A DNA stretch of 64,000 bases from Paenalicyclobacillus mengziensis (GCF_017298635.1 NZ_CP071182.1:1178001-1242000), one strand, 5' to 3'. Positions 33,906 through 44,278 are shown, counted from the stretch's first letter. Made by a program: numbers and translations. Notes: generated from the letters alone by a model not told the origin.

Positions 33906-34948
33906 GCATTGGGCAGGCAGAGAGGACTCTAATAGAGTTCTCTCTGTTTTTAAAAGGAACAGTACGGGAGGCTGATTTTATGAGTTTGAAGGGAAGCGAG
34001 CGTGAGTTTATTTTTTCGCTGTATATGAGGCAACGTCAACAGATTATAGAGGATGTCTTGGGATTTACACTGACAGATTTGTTGTTGGAGAAATACTGGG
34101 ACAAGCTGAAGATTGATTTGTTTGGTTACGAGAAGAACTTAGGTGTCCCCGTAATGATAGAGGTGTGGCTTGGAATTTCAAATGGTTATCACCAAGATCG
34201 CTTCATTGAACTCATTGACATGCTGGATGAGGGAACGATCCTGGTGTATCTCGCCCTTGGATTTCAGGACAAGCACATTGTCGAATTGGAAAAACGGGTC
34301 AGGGGATGCGACAAGCCCATCAAACTCATCTTGGTGAACATAAGTGATCGTGTTTTAAAACCCTTGGAACTCCTCAACACCAAGCACAAGTTGAAAATTT
34401 ATGGGGAGTTGGCAATTCTCGATGAGATCGAGAAGCCGCTTCAATTGATGAAGGTCATCGAACATTCCTTGTTCAAGGCTCTTAGCCCGAAACCCCTGCC
34501 AGACTACCATGAATTCGACTTTTCGAGGAGAGTGGATATCAATCGGTATCTACTTCTCCGATTACGAGAGGCAGTACCCAATTTCCTGCCAGTGCAAAGG
34601 GAGAAGCGGTTTTACGAGAGTAATGCAACCATTCGCCTGAGTGGCGGGAAGTCTGGAGTCGATTACTTTGTTTCTGCGCGAAATCGAAGAAACCAGGCAT
34701 TTGTTGAATTACGGTTTGACGACTCGAACAGAGAACTATTTCAACTGTTCACCTCGAAACCGTGGCTACTAAGAGAGCAGATCGATGAACGAATCAAGAT
34801 AGGCAACAATGCGATTGGGTGCTACTTCAGAGCCTCTGAGAATGTGAAAGTGACAGCAGATGAGTTAGTGAAAGTGTTTAGCAGGATGGTCAGAGCTATC
34901 AGCTACCCGTTGTTTGACATCTTGAAATTTGAGTATCAGATGGTGTGA
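33902..34948 (+). CDS. Hypothetical protein, 348 residues, coupled to XRE
   Basis: ATG overlaps the XRE stop by four bases. Two parts are visible: residues 1-200, with VMIEVWLGISNGYHQDRFIE and a later GTILVYLALGFQDKH strand, resembling a Rossmann-like or nuclease-like fold; and residues 205-348, with VDYFVSARNRRNQAFVELRF and FQLFTSKPWLLREQIDERIK, a pattern like DUF4268 C-terminal domains of restriction-related proteins. No clear PD-(D/E)xK set can be placed. Coupling to the regulator and nearness to hsdM suggest a role in the defence block. Family assignment is tentative. Confidence 0.55.
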   Translation: MSIGQAERTLIEFSLFLKGTVREADFMSLKGSEREFIFSLYMRQRQQIIEDVLGFTLTDLLLEKYWDKLKIDLFGYEKNLGVPVMIEVWLGISNGYHQDRFIELIDMLDEGTILVYLALGFQDKHIVELEKRVRGCDKPIKLILVNISDRVLKPLELLNTKHKLKIYGELAILDEIEKPLQLMKVIEHSLFKALSPKPLPDYHEFDFSRRVDINRYLLLRLREAVPNFLPVQREKRFYESNATIRLSGGKSGVDYFVSARNRRNQAFVELRFDDSNRELFQLFTSKPWLLREQIDERIKIGNNAIGCYFRASENVKVTADELVKVFSRMVRAISYPLFDILKFEYQMV

Positions 34949-35142
34949 CAGCGGTAGGGACGCAGAGAAAAGGGAGACTCAAAGGCGTTGGGAAACCAAC
35001 GCTATTACATATTGGTTCTGGAGACTATTTACAGACGAACCTATGAGCTTCTGATAAAATAGTTGAGAGGGGAAATAGTCATTCCAGAGGTATCACATAC
35101 TGTCACATTTCTACATATATCGCTTTCGAGGAGCTACAATCC

Positions 35143-37152
35143 ATGAACAATTTTCAAGATAAAGTCAATTTCATCTGGACAATTGCCGAGATTCTAAGAG
35201 GACCATATAAAAAAGAAGATTACGGCAAGGTTGTCTTGCCGATGGCTGTGTTAAGACGTTTTGATTGCGTATTAGCCGAGACCAAGGATGAAGTTCTTAC
35301 TCAATATGACAAGTACAAGAACTTGCCGCAAGAGTCGCGGGATGAAATTCTGAACCGCGTTGCCAAGCAAAACTTTAGCAATGTGAGCAAATATGATTTT
35401 GCGAAGCTCCTGGCTGACTCGGACAACATTGCTGACAATCTCCGCGATTACATAAACAGCTTTTCAAAAGTTGCACGCGACATCATCGAATACTTCGAGT
35501 TTGACAAACAAATCGAGAAGATGGAACGGAACAACCTACTATATCTTGTGGTCAAGCGTTTTGGCGAGATTGACCTGCATCCGACGAAAGTAAGCAATGT
35601 AGAAATGGGTTACATATTTGAGGAACTAATCCGTAGATTCTCAGAGCATGGCGAAGCTGGTGACCACTACACGCCGAGAGAGGTCATTCGTCTCATGGTA
35701 AATCTGCTACTCAATGAAGACACGGAGGATCTCATCAAACCTGGTATCACCCAAACACTCTATGATTGCTGTGCAGGTACGGGTGGTATGGGTTCCGTCG
35801 CGCAAGAATACCTGAAGGAATTGAACAAAACTGCGAGCTTTGAGTTCTTTGGACAGGAGTTTAATGAGGAATCATATGCGATTTGTAAGGCGGACATCTT
35901 GATCAAGGGAGAACAAGCCAAGAACATTGCATTCGGGAATACGCTGTCCAATGATGCGTTTTCAAACATGAAGTTCGACTACATGATTACAAATCCGCCT
36001 TATGGCGTAGAGTGGAAACCAGCCGAAAAAGCTGTTAAGGATGAACACGAAAATAAGGGGTCGAGTGGGCGATTTGGTGCTGGGCTACCTCGTATTAGTG
36101 ACGGACAATTTCTCTTCTTGCAACACTTGGTATCCAAGATGAAGTCTGTTACTCCAGAAAACCCAAAGGGAAGCCGAATTGCGATTATTATGAACGGAAG
36201 CCCACTGTTTACGGGGGATGCAGGACAAGGTGAGAGTGAAATTCGTCGGTACCTAATTGAAAATGATTTGGTAGAAGGCATTGTGGCAATGCCAGAGCAA
36301 TTGTTTTATAACACTGGAATCTCAACGTATGTTTGGATTTTAACCAATCATAAGGATCCGCTTCGAACGGGTAAAATCCAACTCGTAAATGGTGTCTCTT
36401 TCTATCAAAAAATCAAGAAAAACCTTGGAGAGAAGAGACATGAACTCTCACCAGAGCACATTGAGGACATTGTAAGGATATATGGCAGTATTAAAGAAGG
36501 CGAGCACTGCAAAATCTTTAATAACGAGGATTTTGGGTATAGAAAGATTACCGTTGAACGCCCGCTTCGATTGAACTTTCAGATTAGCGAAGAACGCATC
36601 AAGAAGCTATTTAATCAAACGTCATTTAGTAATCTCGCAACATCCAGAAAGAAAGGGCAAGCAGGTTTAGATGAGATTGAAATGGGAAGGAAATTACAAC
36701 AGCAAATCATCGATGCTGTGTCCTCATTAAGTGATAATACCCTATACAAAAATCGGGAGACATTTACAACGAAGTTGAAGAAAACATTTAAGGACCATAA
36801 GTTAACAATCCCTGCGCCACTCTTGAAAGCTGTTTTGTCCGCCCTTTCTGAAAAGGACGAAACGGCAGATATCTGTTTGGACAGCAAGGGCAATCCTGAA
36901 CCAGATCCAGATTTGCGTGACACGGAGAATGTGCCACTGACAGAGGATATCTACGATTATTTCTTAAAAGAAATTAAGCCGCATTTACCAGATGCGTGGA
37001 TGGATGAGAGTAAGACCAAGGTAGGTTATGAGATCCCGTTCACAAGATATTTTTATAAGCATATTCCGCTGAGAAGTTCGCTGGAAATTGTGGATGAAGT
37101 TAAGAGTTTGGAATCCACTATCATTGAAAAACTCAAGAAGGTGTTCGGTTAA
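35143..37152 (+). CDS. hsdM: Type I restriction-modification methyltransferase subunit
   Basis: A 669-residue DNA adenine methyltransferase of the type I family. The N-terminal helical domain (KVNFIWTIAEILRGPYKKED, then VLPMAVLRRFDCVL) is HsdM_N. AdoMet motif I is DCCAGTGGMG at about residue 210, and the catalytic motif IV is NPPYG at about residue 284. The C-terminal part ends in long helices that contact HsdS. It forms the modification enzyme with HsdS and the full restriction complex with HsdR. The stop overlaps the start of hsdS by one base. The host's own DNA is protected by methylation. Confidence 0.95.
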   Translation: MNNFQDKVNFIWTIAEILRGPYKKEDYGKVVLPMAVLRRFDCVLAETKDEVLTQYDKYKNLPQESRDEILNRVAKQNFSNVSKYDFAKLLADSDNIADNLRDYINSFSKVARDIIEYFEFDKQIEKMERNNLLYLVVKRFGEIDLHPTKVSNVEMGYIFEELIRRFSEHGEAGDHYTPREVIRLMVNLLLNEDTEDLIKPGITQTLYDCCAGTGGMGSVAQEYLKELNKTASFEFFGQEFNEESYAICKADILIKGEQAKNIAFGNTLSNDAFSNMKFDYMITNPPYGVEWKPAEKAVKDEHENKGSSGRFGAGLPRISDGQFLFLQHLVSKMKSVTPENPKGSRIAIIMNGSPLFTGDAGQGESEIRRYLIENDLVEGIVAMPEQLFYNTGISTYVWILTNHKDPLRTGKIQLVNGVSFYQKIKKNLGEKRHELSPEHIEDIVRIYGSIKEGEHCKIFNNEDFGYRKITVERPLRLNFQISEERIKKLFNQTSFSNLATSRKKGQAGLDEIEMGRKLQQQIIDAVSSLSDNTLYKNRETFTTKLKKTFKDHKLTIPAPLLKAVLSALSEKDETADICLDSKGNPEPDPDLRDTENVPLTEDIYDYFLKEIKPHLPDAWMDESKTKVGYEIPFTRYFYKHIPLRSSLEIVDEVKSLESTIIEKLKKVFG

Positions 37153-38420
37153 TGGCACTCTACAAGGGGTATGAACAGTACAAGGATTCAGGTTTAGATT
37201 GGTTAGGGCAAATCCCTGTAAGTTGGAATCTAATCAGTTTGCGATATCTTTGCGAAGTAAATACGGGGAGTAAAGATACACAGGACAGTGTTGAAGAGGG
37301 GTTATACCCGTTCTTCGTTAGATCACAGATTGTAGAACGAATAGGCGAGTACACACACGATGAAGAAGCTGTGATGACTGCAGGGGACGGCGCAGGAGTA
37401 GGTAGAGTATTTCATCACTACAATGGGAAGTTTTCTGCACATCAACGGGTATACATTTTTACGAAATTTAAATACTGTACAGCGAGATTTATCTATTACT
37501 ACTTGAAGTCAAATTTAGCATTTGAAGTATTGAGATCCAATGCTAAATCAACCGTAGACTCGTTAAGGCGACCGATGTTGACCAATTTCCCAGTAGCTCT
37601 ACCGACTTTACAAGAGCAGGATGGAATCACCATGTTCCTGGATAAGAAGATTTCTGAGATTGATTCCCTCATTGAAGACAAGGAACGATTGGTTTCTCTA
37701 ATGGAGGAACAACGACGGGCGGTAATTACCCAAGCTGTAACGAAGGGGTTAAAAAGTGGTGTGAAGATGAAAGATTCTGGTGTGGAGTGGATAGGCTTGA
37801 TACCAGAGACTTGGGAAATCAAGAAAATAAAGTACAAGTTTGCTATACAGAAACGCATAAATAACCACAGTGATCCAGTTGTCTTATCTTTAACGCAAAA
37901 GGGCTTAAAGATAAAAAACTTAGAGGATTTTTCGGGACAGCATGCAGATAGCTACGCCAATTACCAAATCGTGAATAAAGGCGATTTTGTAATGAACTCC
38001 ATGGACTTACTGACTGGTTTTGTAGATTGTTCTCCATTTGACGGAGTGACCAGTCCCGATTATAGAGTCTTTACGCAACTGAATTTAAAAGAGTGTGGAC
38101 AGTATTACTTGTTCTATTTCCAGATGTGCTATTTTTCGAGAATATTCTATGGGCATGGACAAGGAGTGTCAAAGTTTGGACGTTGGCGGTTACAAACGGA
38201 CGTATTTAAGGAATTCCCCATAATGGTTCCACCTATAGAAGAGCAGTTTGAAATAGCCAGTTTTATAGAAACGAAAGTACGGGACATTGACGAGTTAATC
38301 CAATTAAACCAAGATTATATTTCTATGTTAGGGGAATATAGACAGACGCTTATATTCGAAGCGATTACTGGCAAAATCGATGTGCGAGAGTTAATGATGC
38401 AAGAAATTGTGACTGCATAA
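37152..38420 (+). CDS. hsdS: Type I restriction-modification specificity subunit
   Basis: A 422-residue protein with the two-half design of HsdS. Each half starts with a Lys-Asp-Ser-Gly motif: YKDSGLDWLGQIPVSW at about residue 10 and MKDSGVEWIGLIPETW at about 208. Two target recognition domains (about 20-165 and 220-370) are each followed by a conserved helix (LQEQDGITMFLDKKISEIDS and IEEQFEIASFIETKVRDIDE). These set the bipartite DNA sequence that is methylated or cut; the target cannot be predicted from the sequence alone. It is the part that most often differs between related systems. Confidence 0.95.
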   Translation: MALYKGYEQYKDSGLDWLGQIPVSWNLISLRYLCEVNTGSKDTQDSVEEGLYPFFVRSQIVERIGEYTHDEEAVMTAGDGAGVGRVFHHYNGKFSAHQRVYIFTKFKYCTARFIYYYLKSNLAFEVLRSNAKSTVDSLRRPMLTNFPVALPTLQEQDGITMFLDKKISEIDSLIEDKERLVSLMEEQRRAVITQAVTKGLKSGVKMKDSGVEWIGLIPETWEIKKIKYKFAIQKRINNHSDPVVLSLTQKGLKIKNLEDFSGQHADSYANYQIVNKGDFVMNSMDLLTGFVDCSPFDGVTSPDYRVFTQLNLKECGQYYLFYFQMCYFSRIFYGHGQGVSKFGRWRLQTDVFKEFPIMVPPIEEQFEIASFIETKVRDIDELIQLNQDYISMLGEYRQTLIFEAITGKIDVRELMMQEIVTA

Positions 38421-38443
38421 GCGAATAGGGTAGGGGTGATCTT

Positions 38444-41437
38444 GTGGCAATCGATTATACCGAGAAAGGTTTGGAGACCAATATAGAAGATTGGCTCGTG
38501 CAGTCAGGATATCGAAGCAGGCGCATTGAGGATAACGACCTGGAATCGTTCAGGCAGTACGCTCTCGATGTTGAGGTTCTCTTTGAGTTCCTTGAAAGCA
38601 CTCAGTCGAAGTCTCTGGAACGACTCCGTAAGGTGTACAAAGAGCAGACGAAGGAGAAGGTTCTGGAGCGGCTCAACAAGGAACTCAACAGCCGAGGTAT
38701 GATCGATTGCCTTCGCCATGGTATCAAGGATTATGGCGTGACGCTGAGACTCGCCTATAACCAGCCCGTCAGCTATATGAATCAGACACTCACTGACCTG
38801 TATGAGAAAAATATCTTCTCAATCAGTCGACAAGTGTACTACAGTGCCCAGAACAACAATAGCATCGACATGTTGGTTTCCCTGAACGGTTTGCCTATTG
38901 CTGTACTGGAGTTGAAGAACCCTCTGACCAATCAAACTGTGGACGATGCCAAACGGCAGTATATGCGAGACCGTGACCCGAAGGAACTATTATTCCAGTT
39001 TAAGAAACGTGCCATCGTGTTCTTTGCTGTAGATCCTGATGAAGTCTACATGACAACGCGGCTTGAGAAGGATTCGACGTTTTTTCTTCCATTCAACAAG
39101 GGTGACAATGGAGGCAAAGGCAATCCTCCAGTAGCCAATGACTACAAGACAGCTTATTTGTGGAAAGAAGTCCTGCAAAGGCACAGCCTGATAGATATTC
39201 TGTTCCGTTTCGTGTTTGTGCAACAAGAGGATATCCTGGATAGCACGGGAGAGGTCATCGACAAGAAAGAAACGGTTATTTTTCCTCGATATCATCAGTT
39301 GGATGTCTTAAGGAAGATTGAGTCAGACGTAAAGCTTCTTGGCGTAGGAACGAATTATCTTGTGCAACATTCTGCTGGGAGTGGTAAGACAAACAGTATC
39401 TCTTGGCTTACTCATCGGCTTGCGAAGTTACACGATAGCGAGGATAACGCAATATTCAATAGTGTCATTGTTATTACGGATCGCAGGGTTCTGGATAAGC
39501 AGTTACAAGATGCTGTGTACCAGTTGGAGCATAAGGCGGGCATGGTTGCCAAAATTGACAAAGATTCGAGTCAGCTTGCTAATGAACTGGTCAACAACAC
39601 CCGAATTATCATTACAACCTTGCAAAAGTTCCCGTTCATCATGGAAAAGGTCGGGGAATTTGAGCGAGGCAAATATGCCATCATCATTGATGAAGCTCAT
39701 AGTTCACAAGGCGGCAAATCTGCGACTGCTATGACCAACATTTTGTCAGATAAGACGTTGGAGGAAGCTCTTGAAGCGGACAGAATTGCCGAGGAGAACA
39801 TGGAGGACATCGACGAAAAAATCGTCGAGACAATTGTGAAGAGCGGCAAGCAAGACAATATTTCTTTCTTCGCGTTTACCGCCACACCAAAGGCAAAGAC
39901 CTTAGAGAAGTTCGGTCGGATGGGTACTGACGGAAAACCTCATGCCTTCCATGTTTATTCGATGCGGCAAGCCATTGAAGAAGGATTTATTTTGGACGTT
40001 TTGGCGCACTACACGACCTATAAAACCTATTATAAGGTTGCCAAGATGATTGAGGATGACCCTGAAGTTGCGAGCAGTAAAGCGACCAAGGAAATCGCCA
40101 AGTATGTATCCCTCCATCCACACAACATTGCTCAGAAGACCGAGATCATGATTGAGCATTTTAGACGTGTCACCAAACGAAAGATTGGTGGTCGTGCAAA
40201 AGCGATGGTTGTCACTGCGAGTCGATTGCATGCTGTCAAATACAAGCAAGCGTTCGATAAGTACATCACAAATAACGGATACACGGATATGAAAGCCGTG
40301 GTCGCATTCTCTGGAACCGTAGAGGATTCGGGTGTGTCCTATACTGAGCCGCTCATGAATGGGTTCGGAGAGAAAGAGCTACCTGACAAGTTCCATTCGG
40401 ATGAGTACAGGGTTCTGCTGGTTGCAGAGAAGTATCAGACAGGATTCGATGAACCACTTCTTCACACCATGTTTGTGGACAAGAAGTTGGATGGCATAAA
40501 GGCAGTTCAAACGCTGTCGAGACTTAACCGCACTTGTAAAGGGAAGAGCGACACGTTCATCCTCGACTTCGTGAACGATGCTGAATCCATTCAGAAAGCG
40601 TTTCAACCGTACTATGAGGTCACTGGGCTTTCAGACACGACGAATCCAAACATTTTATACGATTTACAACGGGAACTGGATGCTTATCAGGTTTACACAG
40701 AGCATGAGGTCATGGAAGTCTCGAAGTTGGAGTTCAGCGGTAAAAAGAAAACAACGAAAATGCAAGAAAAGTTGAATGCGATTCTTGATGTGGCTGTCGA
40801 ACGGTACAAGAACGAATTGCAGAAGGAACGCCAAGACGACTTCAAGAGTACGGGGATGAAGTTCATCCGTACATACTCGTTCGTACTGCAAATCGCACCT
40901 TTCGTCGATGTGGAACTACATAAATTGTACGTGTATCTCAACTTCCTACTCAAAAAGTTGCCCAAAAACCAGTCTGGGTCTGTCTATCTGGCGGACGAAA
41001 TTGCCCTGGAATATTATCGTAATACGATGGTGTTTGAGGGGAGCGTTGCTCTTGAAGTGCAGGGTGGTGCGGAACTGAATCCTACATCCCATGGCGGGGG
41101 AGGTGGCAAAGAGGAGCCGACGGACAGGCTCTCTGCCATCATCAATCGTCTTAATGAGCGATTCGGAACTGATTTTACTGACACAGATCGTTTGTCGTAT
41201 GAGCAAATTAAAGAGGATATCATTAACAACGACGACCTTGCACAAAAGGCAAGGAGCAATACCAAGGACAACTTCAAGTTCAGTTACGAGAAGGCATTCC
41301 TGGACATTGTGATTGGGAGAATGGGTCAGAACGAGAAGTTCTTCATGAAAATTCTTGAAGACAGCGACTTTAAGACTGCTGTCATGGACTTCATGTTTGA
41401 GGAAGTATACAAGGGTTTCGGTGACAAGATGGCATAA
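38444..41437 (+). CDS. hsdR: Type I restriction endonuclease subunit
   Basis: GTG start after AGGGGTGAT. A 997-residue protein. An N-terminal RecB-like nuclease domain (with AVLELKNPLTNQTVDDAKRQ, the E-x-K active-site region) is followed by an SF2 translocase: Walker A HSAGSGKTNSISWL near residue 309, DEAH as IIDEAHSSQ near 413, FAFTATPK and motif VI region TLSRLNRTCKGK. The C-terminus is helical. The order M-S-R on one strand is complete, with 23 bases between S and R. This enzyme tracks along DNA and cuts unmodified invading DNA. Confidence 0.95.
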   Translation: MAIDYTEKGLETNIEDWLVQSGYRSRRIEDNDLESFRQYALDVEVLFEFLESTQSKSLERLRKVYKEQTKEKVLERLNKELNSRGMIDCLRHGIKDYGVTLRLAYNQPVSYMNQTLTDLYEKNIFSISRQVYYSAQNNNSIDMLVSLNGLPIAVLELKNPLTNQTVDDAKRQYMRDRDPKELLFQFKKRAIVFFAVDPDEVYMTTRLEKDSTFFLPFNKGDNGGKGNPPVANDYKTAYLWKEVLQRHSLIDILFRFVFVQQEDILDSTGEVIDKKETVIFPRYHQLDVLRKIESDVKLLGVGTNYLVQHSAGSGKTNSISWLTHRLAKLHDSEDNAIFNSVIVITDRRVLDKQLQDAVYQLEHKAGMVAKIDKDSSQLANELVNNTRIIITTLQKFPFIMEKVGEFERGKYAIIIDEAHSSQGGKSATAMTNILSDKTLEEALEADRIAEENMEDIDEKIVETIVKSGKQDNISFFAFTATPKAKTLEKFGRMGTDGKPHAFHVYSMRQAIEEGFILDVLAHYTTYKTYYKVAKMIEDDPEVASSKATKEIAKYVSLHPHNIAQKTEIMIEHFRRVTKRKIGGRAKAMVVTASRLHAVKYKQAFDKYITNNGYTDMKAVVAFSGTVEDSGVSYTEPLMNGFGEKELPDKFHSDEYRVLLVAEKYQTGFDEPLLHTMFVDKKLDGIKAVQTLSRLNRTCKGKSDTFILDFVNDAESIQKAFQPYYEVTGLSDTTNPNILYDLQRELDAYQVYTEHEVMEVSKLEFSGKKKTTKMQEKLNAILDVAVERYKNELQKERQDDFKSTGMKFIRTYSFVLQIAPFVDVELHKLYVYLNFLLKKLPKNQSGSVYLADEIALEYYRNTMVFEGSVALEVQGGAELNPTSHGGGGGKEEPTDRLSAIINRLNERFGTDFTDTDRLSYEQIKEDIINNDDLAQKARSNTKDNFKFSYEKAFLDIVIGRMGQNEKFFMKILEDSDFKTAVMDFMFEEVYKGFGDKMA

Positions 41438-41515
41438 AAGACGGAACTCCGCCGCACCATGGGTGGAGATTCTGATTGCAACGGATATGGTGGTGAATTA
41501 TTGGGGGGTAAGGTG

Positions 41516-42709
41516 ATGGTTGTAAGGACTGACGGGCATTTAATCTACCTGCGTAATAAACTCGATGAATTTGACGAGAAATACCAATATTTCGAGCAGA
41601 ACGCACGAATGTACTTGGACTTTTATGATTATGTCGATGATGAGAGTTTACGTCAGTTCTTCTCAATCTTTCATTACCAGTTGAACTTCTTATTCAAGCA
41701 CATGAACCAACGGCTTCAGAGTGGACATTATACCGCAAACGAGAGCCGAGAGCTTTTGTACGTGTTGGACGAGATTAGTACAGTTCAAGCGAACTTTAGA
41801 GGGACAAAACACGAGTTTACGATAGTTCTATACTACGAAGACATCATTCGACAATGTGAGGCATTCCTGCAACACAGTGGAGGCAGTCCTATCCCCAGCG
41901 GATTTCCACGGATCGACCTTATAGAAACCGAACCTATTTTCCAAGTGACATCTTCCATCGGGATAGAACGCGGTAATCGAAGGACTTTGATTCCAACCAA
42001 GATGATTGGCGGTGGTTCCTATGCAACCGTCCATAAATATAAAGATGATTACTACAACCGACCTTTCGCCATTAAACGAGCAAACAAGGGTTTGACCAAA
42101 GACGAATACCAAAGGTTTAAGACGGAATTTGATACGATGCAGAAGCTCAATTCACCCTATGTCGTTGAAGTGTACAGTTTTAACGAGGAGAACCGCGAAT
42201 ACGTAATGGAGTACGTGGATAAGACGTTGGATGCCTATATCGCTGAAAATAATAATAAGCTCGATGTAAGTGAACGAATAAGTTTAGTCAGGCAGATATT
42301 GAAAGCATTCAACTACATCCATAGCAAAGGCGTACTACATAGGGATATCAGCACAAAGAACGTTTTGATAAAGCTTTATGATGAGTTAAAGGTGGCCAAA
42401 GTAGCAGATTTTGGTCTGGTTAAATTACCTGGTAGTACACTCACAAAATCCGATACTGAAATGAAAGGGTCTCTGAACGATCCTAAACTATCAGTGACAG
42501 GGTTCACACATTATGACATGAGACACGAGACATATGCCCTGGTACGATTGATCTATTTTGTCATGACAGGCAGGCTAACTGTCGGGAAGTACCAGAGCAA
42601 GGAATTTCAATCGTTTATTGAAAAGGGACTTTCCGACAACCTTGATGACCGATACCAAGACGTGATGGAATTGCAGGCGGCTTTCAACGAAGTGGTCAGG
42701 ACTCTTTAG
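41516..42709 (+). CDS. Serine/threonine protein kinase with helical N-terminal domain
   Basis: The ATG at 41516 is seven bases after a GGGGGG stretch; the open frame extends 19 codons further but with a low-complexity N-terminus. Residues 1-160 are helical (LRNKLDEFDEKYQYFEQNAR), unknown. The kinase domain follows: glycine loop IGGGSYATVHKY, the ATP-binding Lys in FAIKR, catalytic loop HRDISTKNVL (HRD and Asn present) and DFGLVK. All key residues are intact, so it should be active. It starts 79 bases after hsdR and is followed 28 bases later by a DUF3800 gene, which suggests a five-gene operon. Confidence 0.85.
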   Translation: MVVRTDGHLIYLRNKLDEFDEKYQYFEQNARMYLDFYDYVDDESLRQFFSIFHYQLNFLFKHMNQRLQSGHYTANESRELLYVLDEISTVQANFRGTKHEFTIVLYYEDIIRQCEAFLQHSGGSPIPSGFPRIDLIETEPIFQVTSSIGIERGNRRTLIPTKMIGGGSYATVHKYKDDYYNRPFAIKRANKGLTKDEYQRFKTEFDTMQKLNSPYVVEVYSFNEENREYVMEYVDKTLDAYIAENNNKLDVSERISLVRQILKAFNYIHSKGVLHRDISTKNVLIKLYDELKVAKVADFGLVKLPGSTLTKSDTEMKGSLNDPKLSVTGFTHYDMRHETYALVRLIYFVMTGRLTVGKYQSKEFQSFIEKGLSDNLDDRYQDVMELQAAFNEVVRTL

Positions 42710-42737
42710 AGATATTCGGGAATAGAGGTTGTTTGAG

Positions 42738-43865
42738 TTGAGGCTAAACATCTACATCGATGAAAGTGGGAATACAGGGGACATTCATGTCGCCACTGAA
42801 GCGGACTTTGACTTCAGTGGACAACTCTGTTTTGTTTTGGCTGGAGGTGGCATCGGGGACGATGACCGTAGTGAGATTGAATTATTCGTTCAGGAATTAA
42901 AGCGGAAATATCACATCCAAAGTTCCGAACTGAAGTCCTCAAAGCTGTATAACACGAAACCAAATCTGGTAGCCGAACTTTTTGACTATCTGTGGCTCAA
43001 AGAGTATCCCGTCTTCGTGGAGATTAACGACAAGAAGTATTTCCTCTGCATGCAGATTAACAACCTGATTTGTCGCTCCCTATTGGAAATGCCGCCGACC
43101 GACATTACTCTGAATGTCATTCAGCGAGCGGCGGATTATTTGTATGATGTTCTGCCAACCCGTGTGTTTGCTTTGTACTCAAAAGCATGTAGGGAACGCG
43201 AACAACAGTCATTTGACGACTTCGTATCCAGCTTGAGAACGGTGCTATTACTCCGAACTGATGAGTTTGGTCAGGTGCTCCTGAAGGTTTTGGAAGAGAC
43301 CCTTGACGAATACGCAGGGGAAGAGTGGGAAACCATCGAATCCTTACTTCCTGAACCCGACCTGAGTACAAAAGGTCAAACGTTGTCTGCTTTGCCCAAT
43401 ATCCCTGCTCTCGCCAACATTATGACGAGGGTTGAGCAATACCGAAAAGACATAGGTATTACAGAGACTACGTTTGTTCACGATGAACAAGCATATTTCT
43501 TTCACATCCTGCAGGACAACATGAGGGCATTGGAGGAAAATGACTTCAGTGCGTTCAATCGCTCTAACCGACTCAATGGGTTGGTTCATTTCCACTTGGA
43601 CAAGCTCTCACTGGTTGAAGGAAAATCCATCGACGAAATAGGGATTCAGGTCGCGGACGTGGTAGCGGGTACAATGTATCGTCTGTGGTCTGAGTTTATC
43701 AGGAACCATCGCTTCCCGTCGAAGTACCAGTCTTCTCCTGGCATACGAGGGCTGTTAAGGAATTACGCGGTTAATCGCCAAGCATTTGGGGTCAATTTTG
43801 TCGTCTCTCAGAGGCAGTTCGATGGGTGCTTGAAGGTGATTTCGAAGTGGAACCATCGTTACTAA
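42738..43865 (+). CDS. DUF3800 protein
   Basis: TTG at 42738 is nine bases after GAGG. The N-terminus LNIYIDESGNTGD is the DUF3800 signature (Tyr-x-Asp-Glu-Ser-Gly), and the C-terminus has IGIQVADVVAGTMYRLWSEF, also typical. The family has an RNase H-like fold and is frequent in defence islands, where it may act as a nuclease. Length 375 residues, longer than many members. It lies at the end of the restriction-kinase block. Function in this set is inferred from position only. Confidence 0.8.
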   Translation: MRLNIYIDESGNTGDIHVATEADFDFSGQLCFVLAGGGIGDDDRSEIELFVQELKRKYHIQSSELKSSKLYNTKPNLVAELFDYLWLKEYPVFVEINDKKYFLCMQINNLICRSLLEMPPTDITLNVIQRAADYLYDVLPTRVFALYSKACREREQQSFDDFVSSLRTVLLLRTDEFGQVLLKVLEETLDEYAGEEWETIESLLPEPDLSTKGQTLSALPNIPALANIMTRVEQYRKDIGITETTFVHDEQAYFFHILQDNMRALEENDFSAFNRSNRLNGLVHFHLDKLSLVEGKSIDEIGIQVADVVAGTMYRLWSEFIRNHRFPSKYQSSPGIRGLLRNYAVNRQAFGVNFVVSQRQFDGCLKVISKWNHRY

Positions 43866-43951
43866 CTTCGAGGTCTCAAACGTAACGGCACTCGTGCGGT
43901 TCTTGCTTCTTGAGTTGCTGATAAGGGACAACCTGCGTAGGAATTCACCAC

Positions 43952-43979
43952 TTAACAGCCCGCTGTCACGGTGTATAAT
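43952..43979 (+). promoter_or_regulatory. SigA-type promoter TTAACA-16-TATAAT
   Basis: -35 TTAACA (43952-43957) and perfect -10 TATAAT (43974-43979), 42 bases upstream of the small membrane gene before yidC. Confidence 0.7.
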
Positions 43980-44020
43980 AAAACCAGTCGTCTGAAAACT
44001 TGTGGGGGTGAGGGGGGAGT

Positions 44021-44278
44021 ATGACAGTGGATATTCACTTGTTTTACTTACTGCCCTTGCTCTCCGTTTTTATTGGTTTTGCTCTACACCTATGGAGGAA
44101 TTCAAACCCCAAATTCCCGCATTCAAGTCGTCACCTTCTGTACGTTCCCAAGCTTGGGATACATGACAGCGTTGAGTCTATTGTACAGCCGATCCTCCGT
44201 ATTATCCGCACGGTACGTCGAAAGTTATTGATAACGGGTGACAGTGACGAAGAAGCACCTTCCTTTGTGTTGCTCTGA
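44021..44278 (+). CDS. Small membrane protein, 85 residues
   Basis: ATG after GGGGGGAG. One N-terminal hydrophobic segment (about residues 6-24) and a longer cytoplasmic tail with two basic stretches (HLWRNSNPKFPHSSRHLLYV, then RRKLLITGDSDEEAPSFVLL). No family recognised. It directly precedes the YidC-like insertase and probably shares its promoter. It might be a partner of the insertase; this is inference from position. Confidence 0.6.
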   Translation: MTVDIHLFYLLPLLSVFIGFALHLWRNSNPKFPHSSRHLLYVPKLGIHDSVESIVQPILRIIRTVRRKLLITGDSDEEAPSFVLL

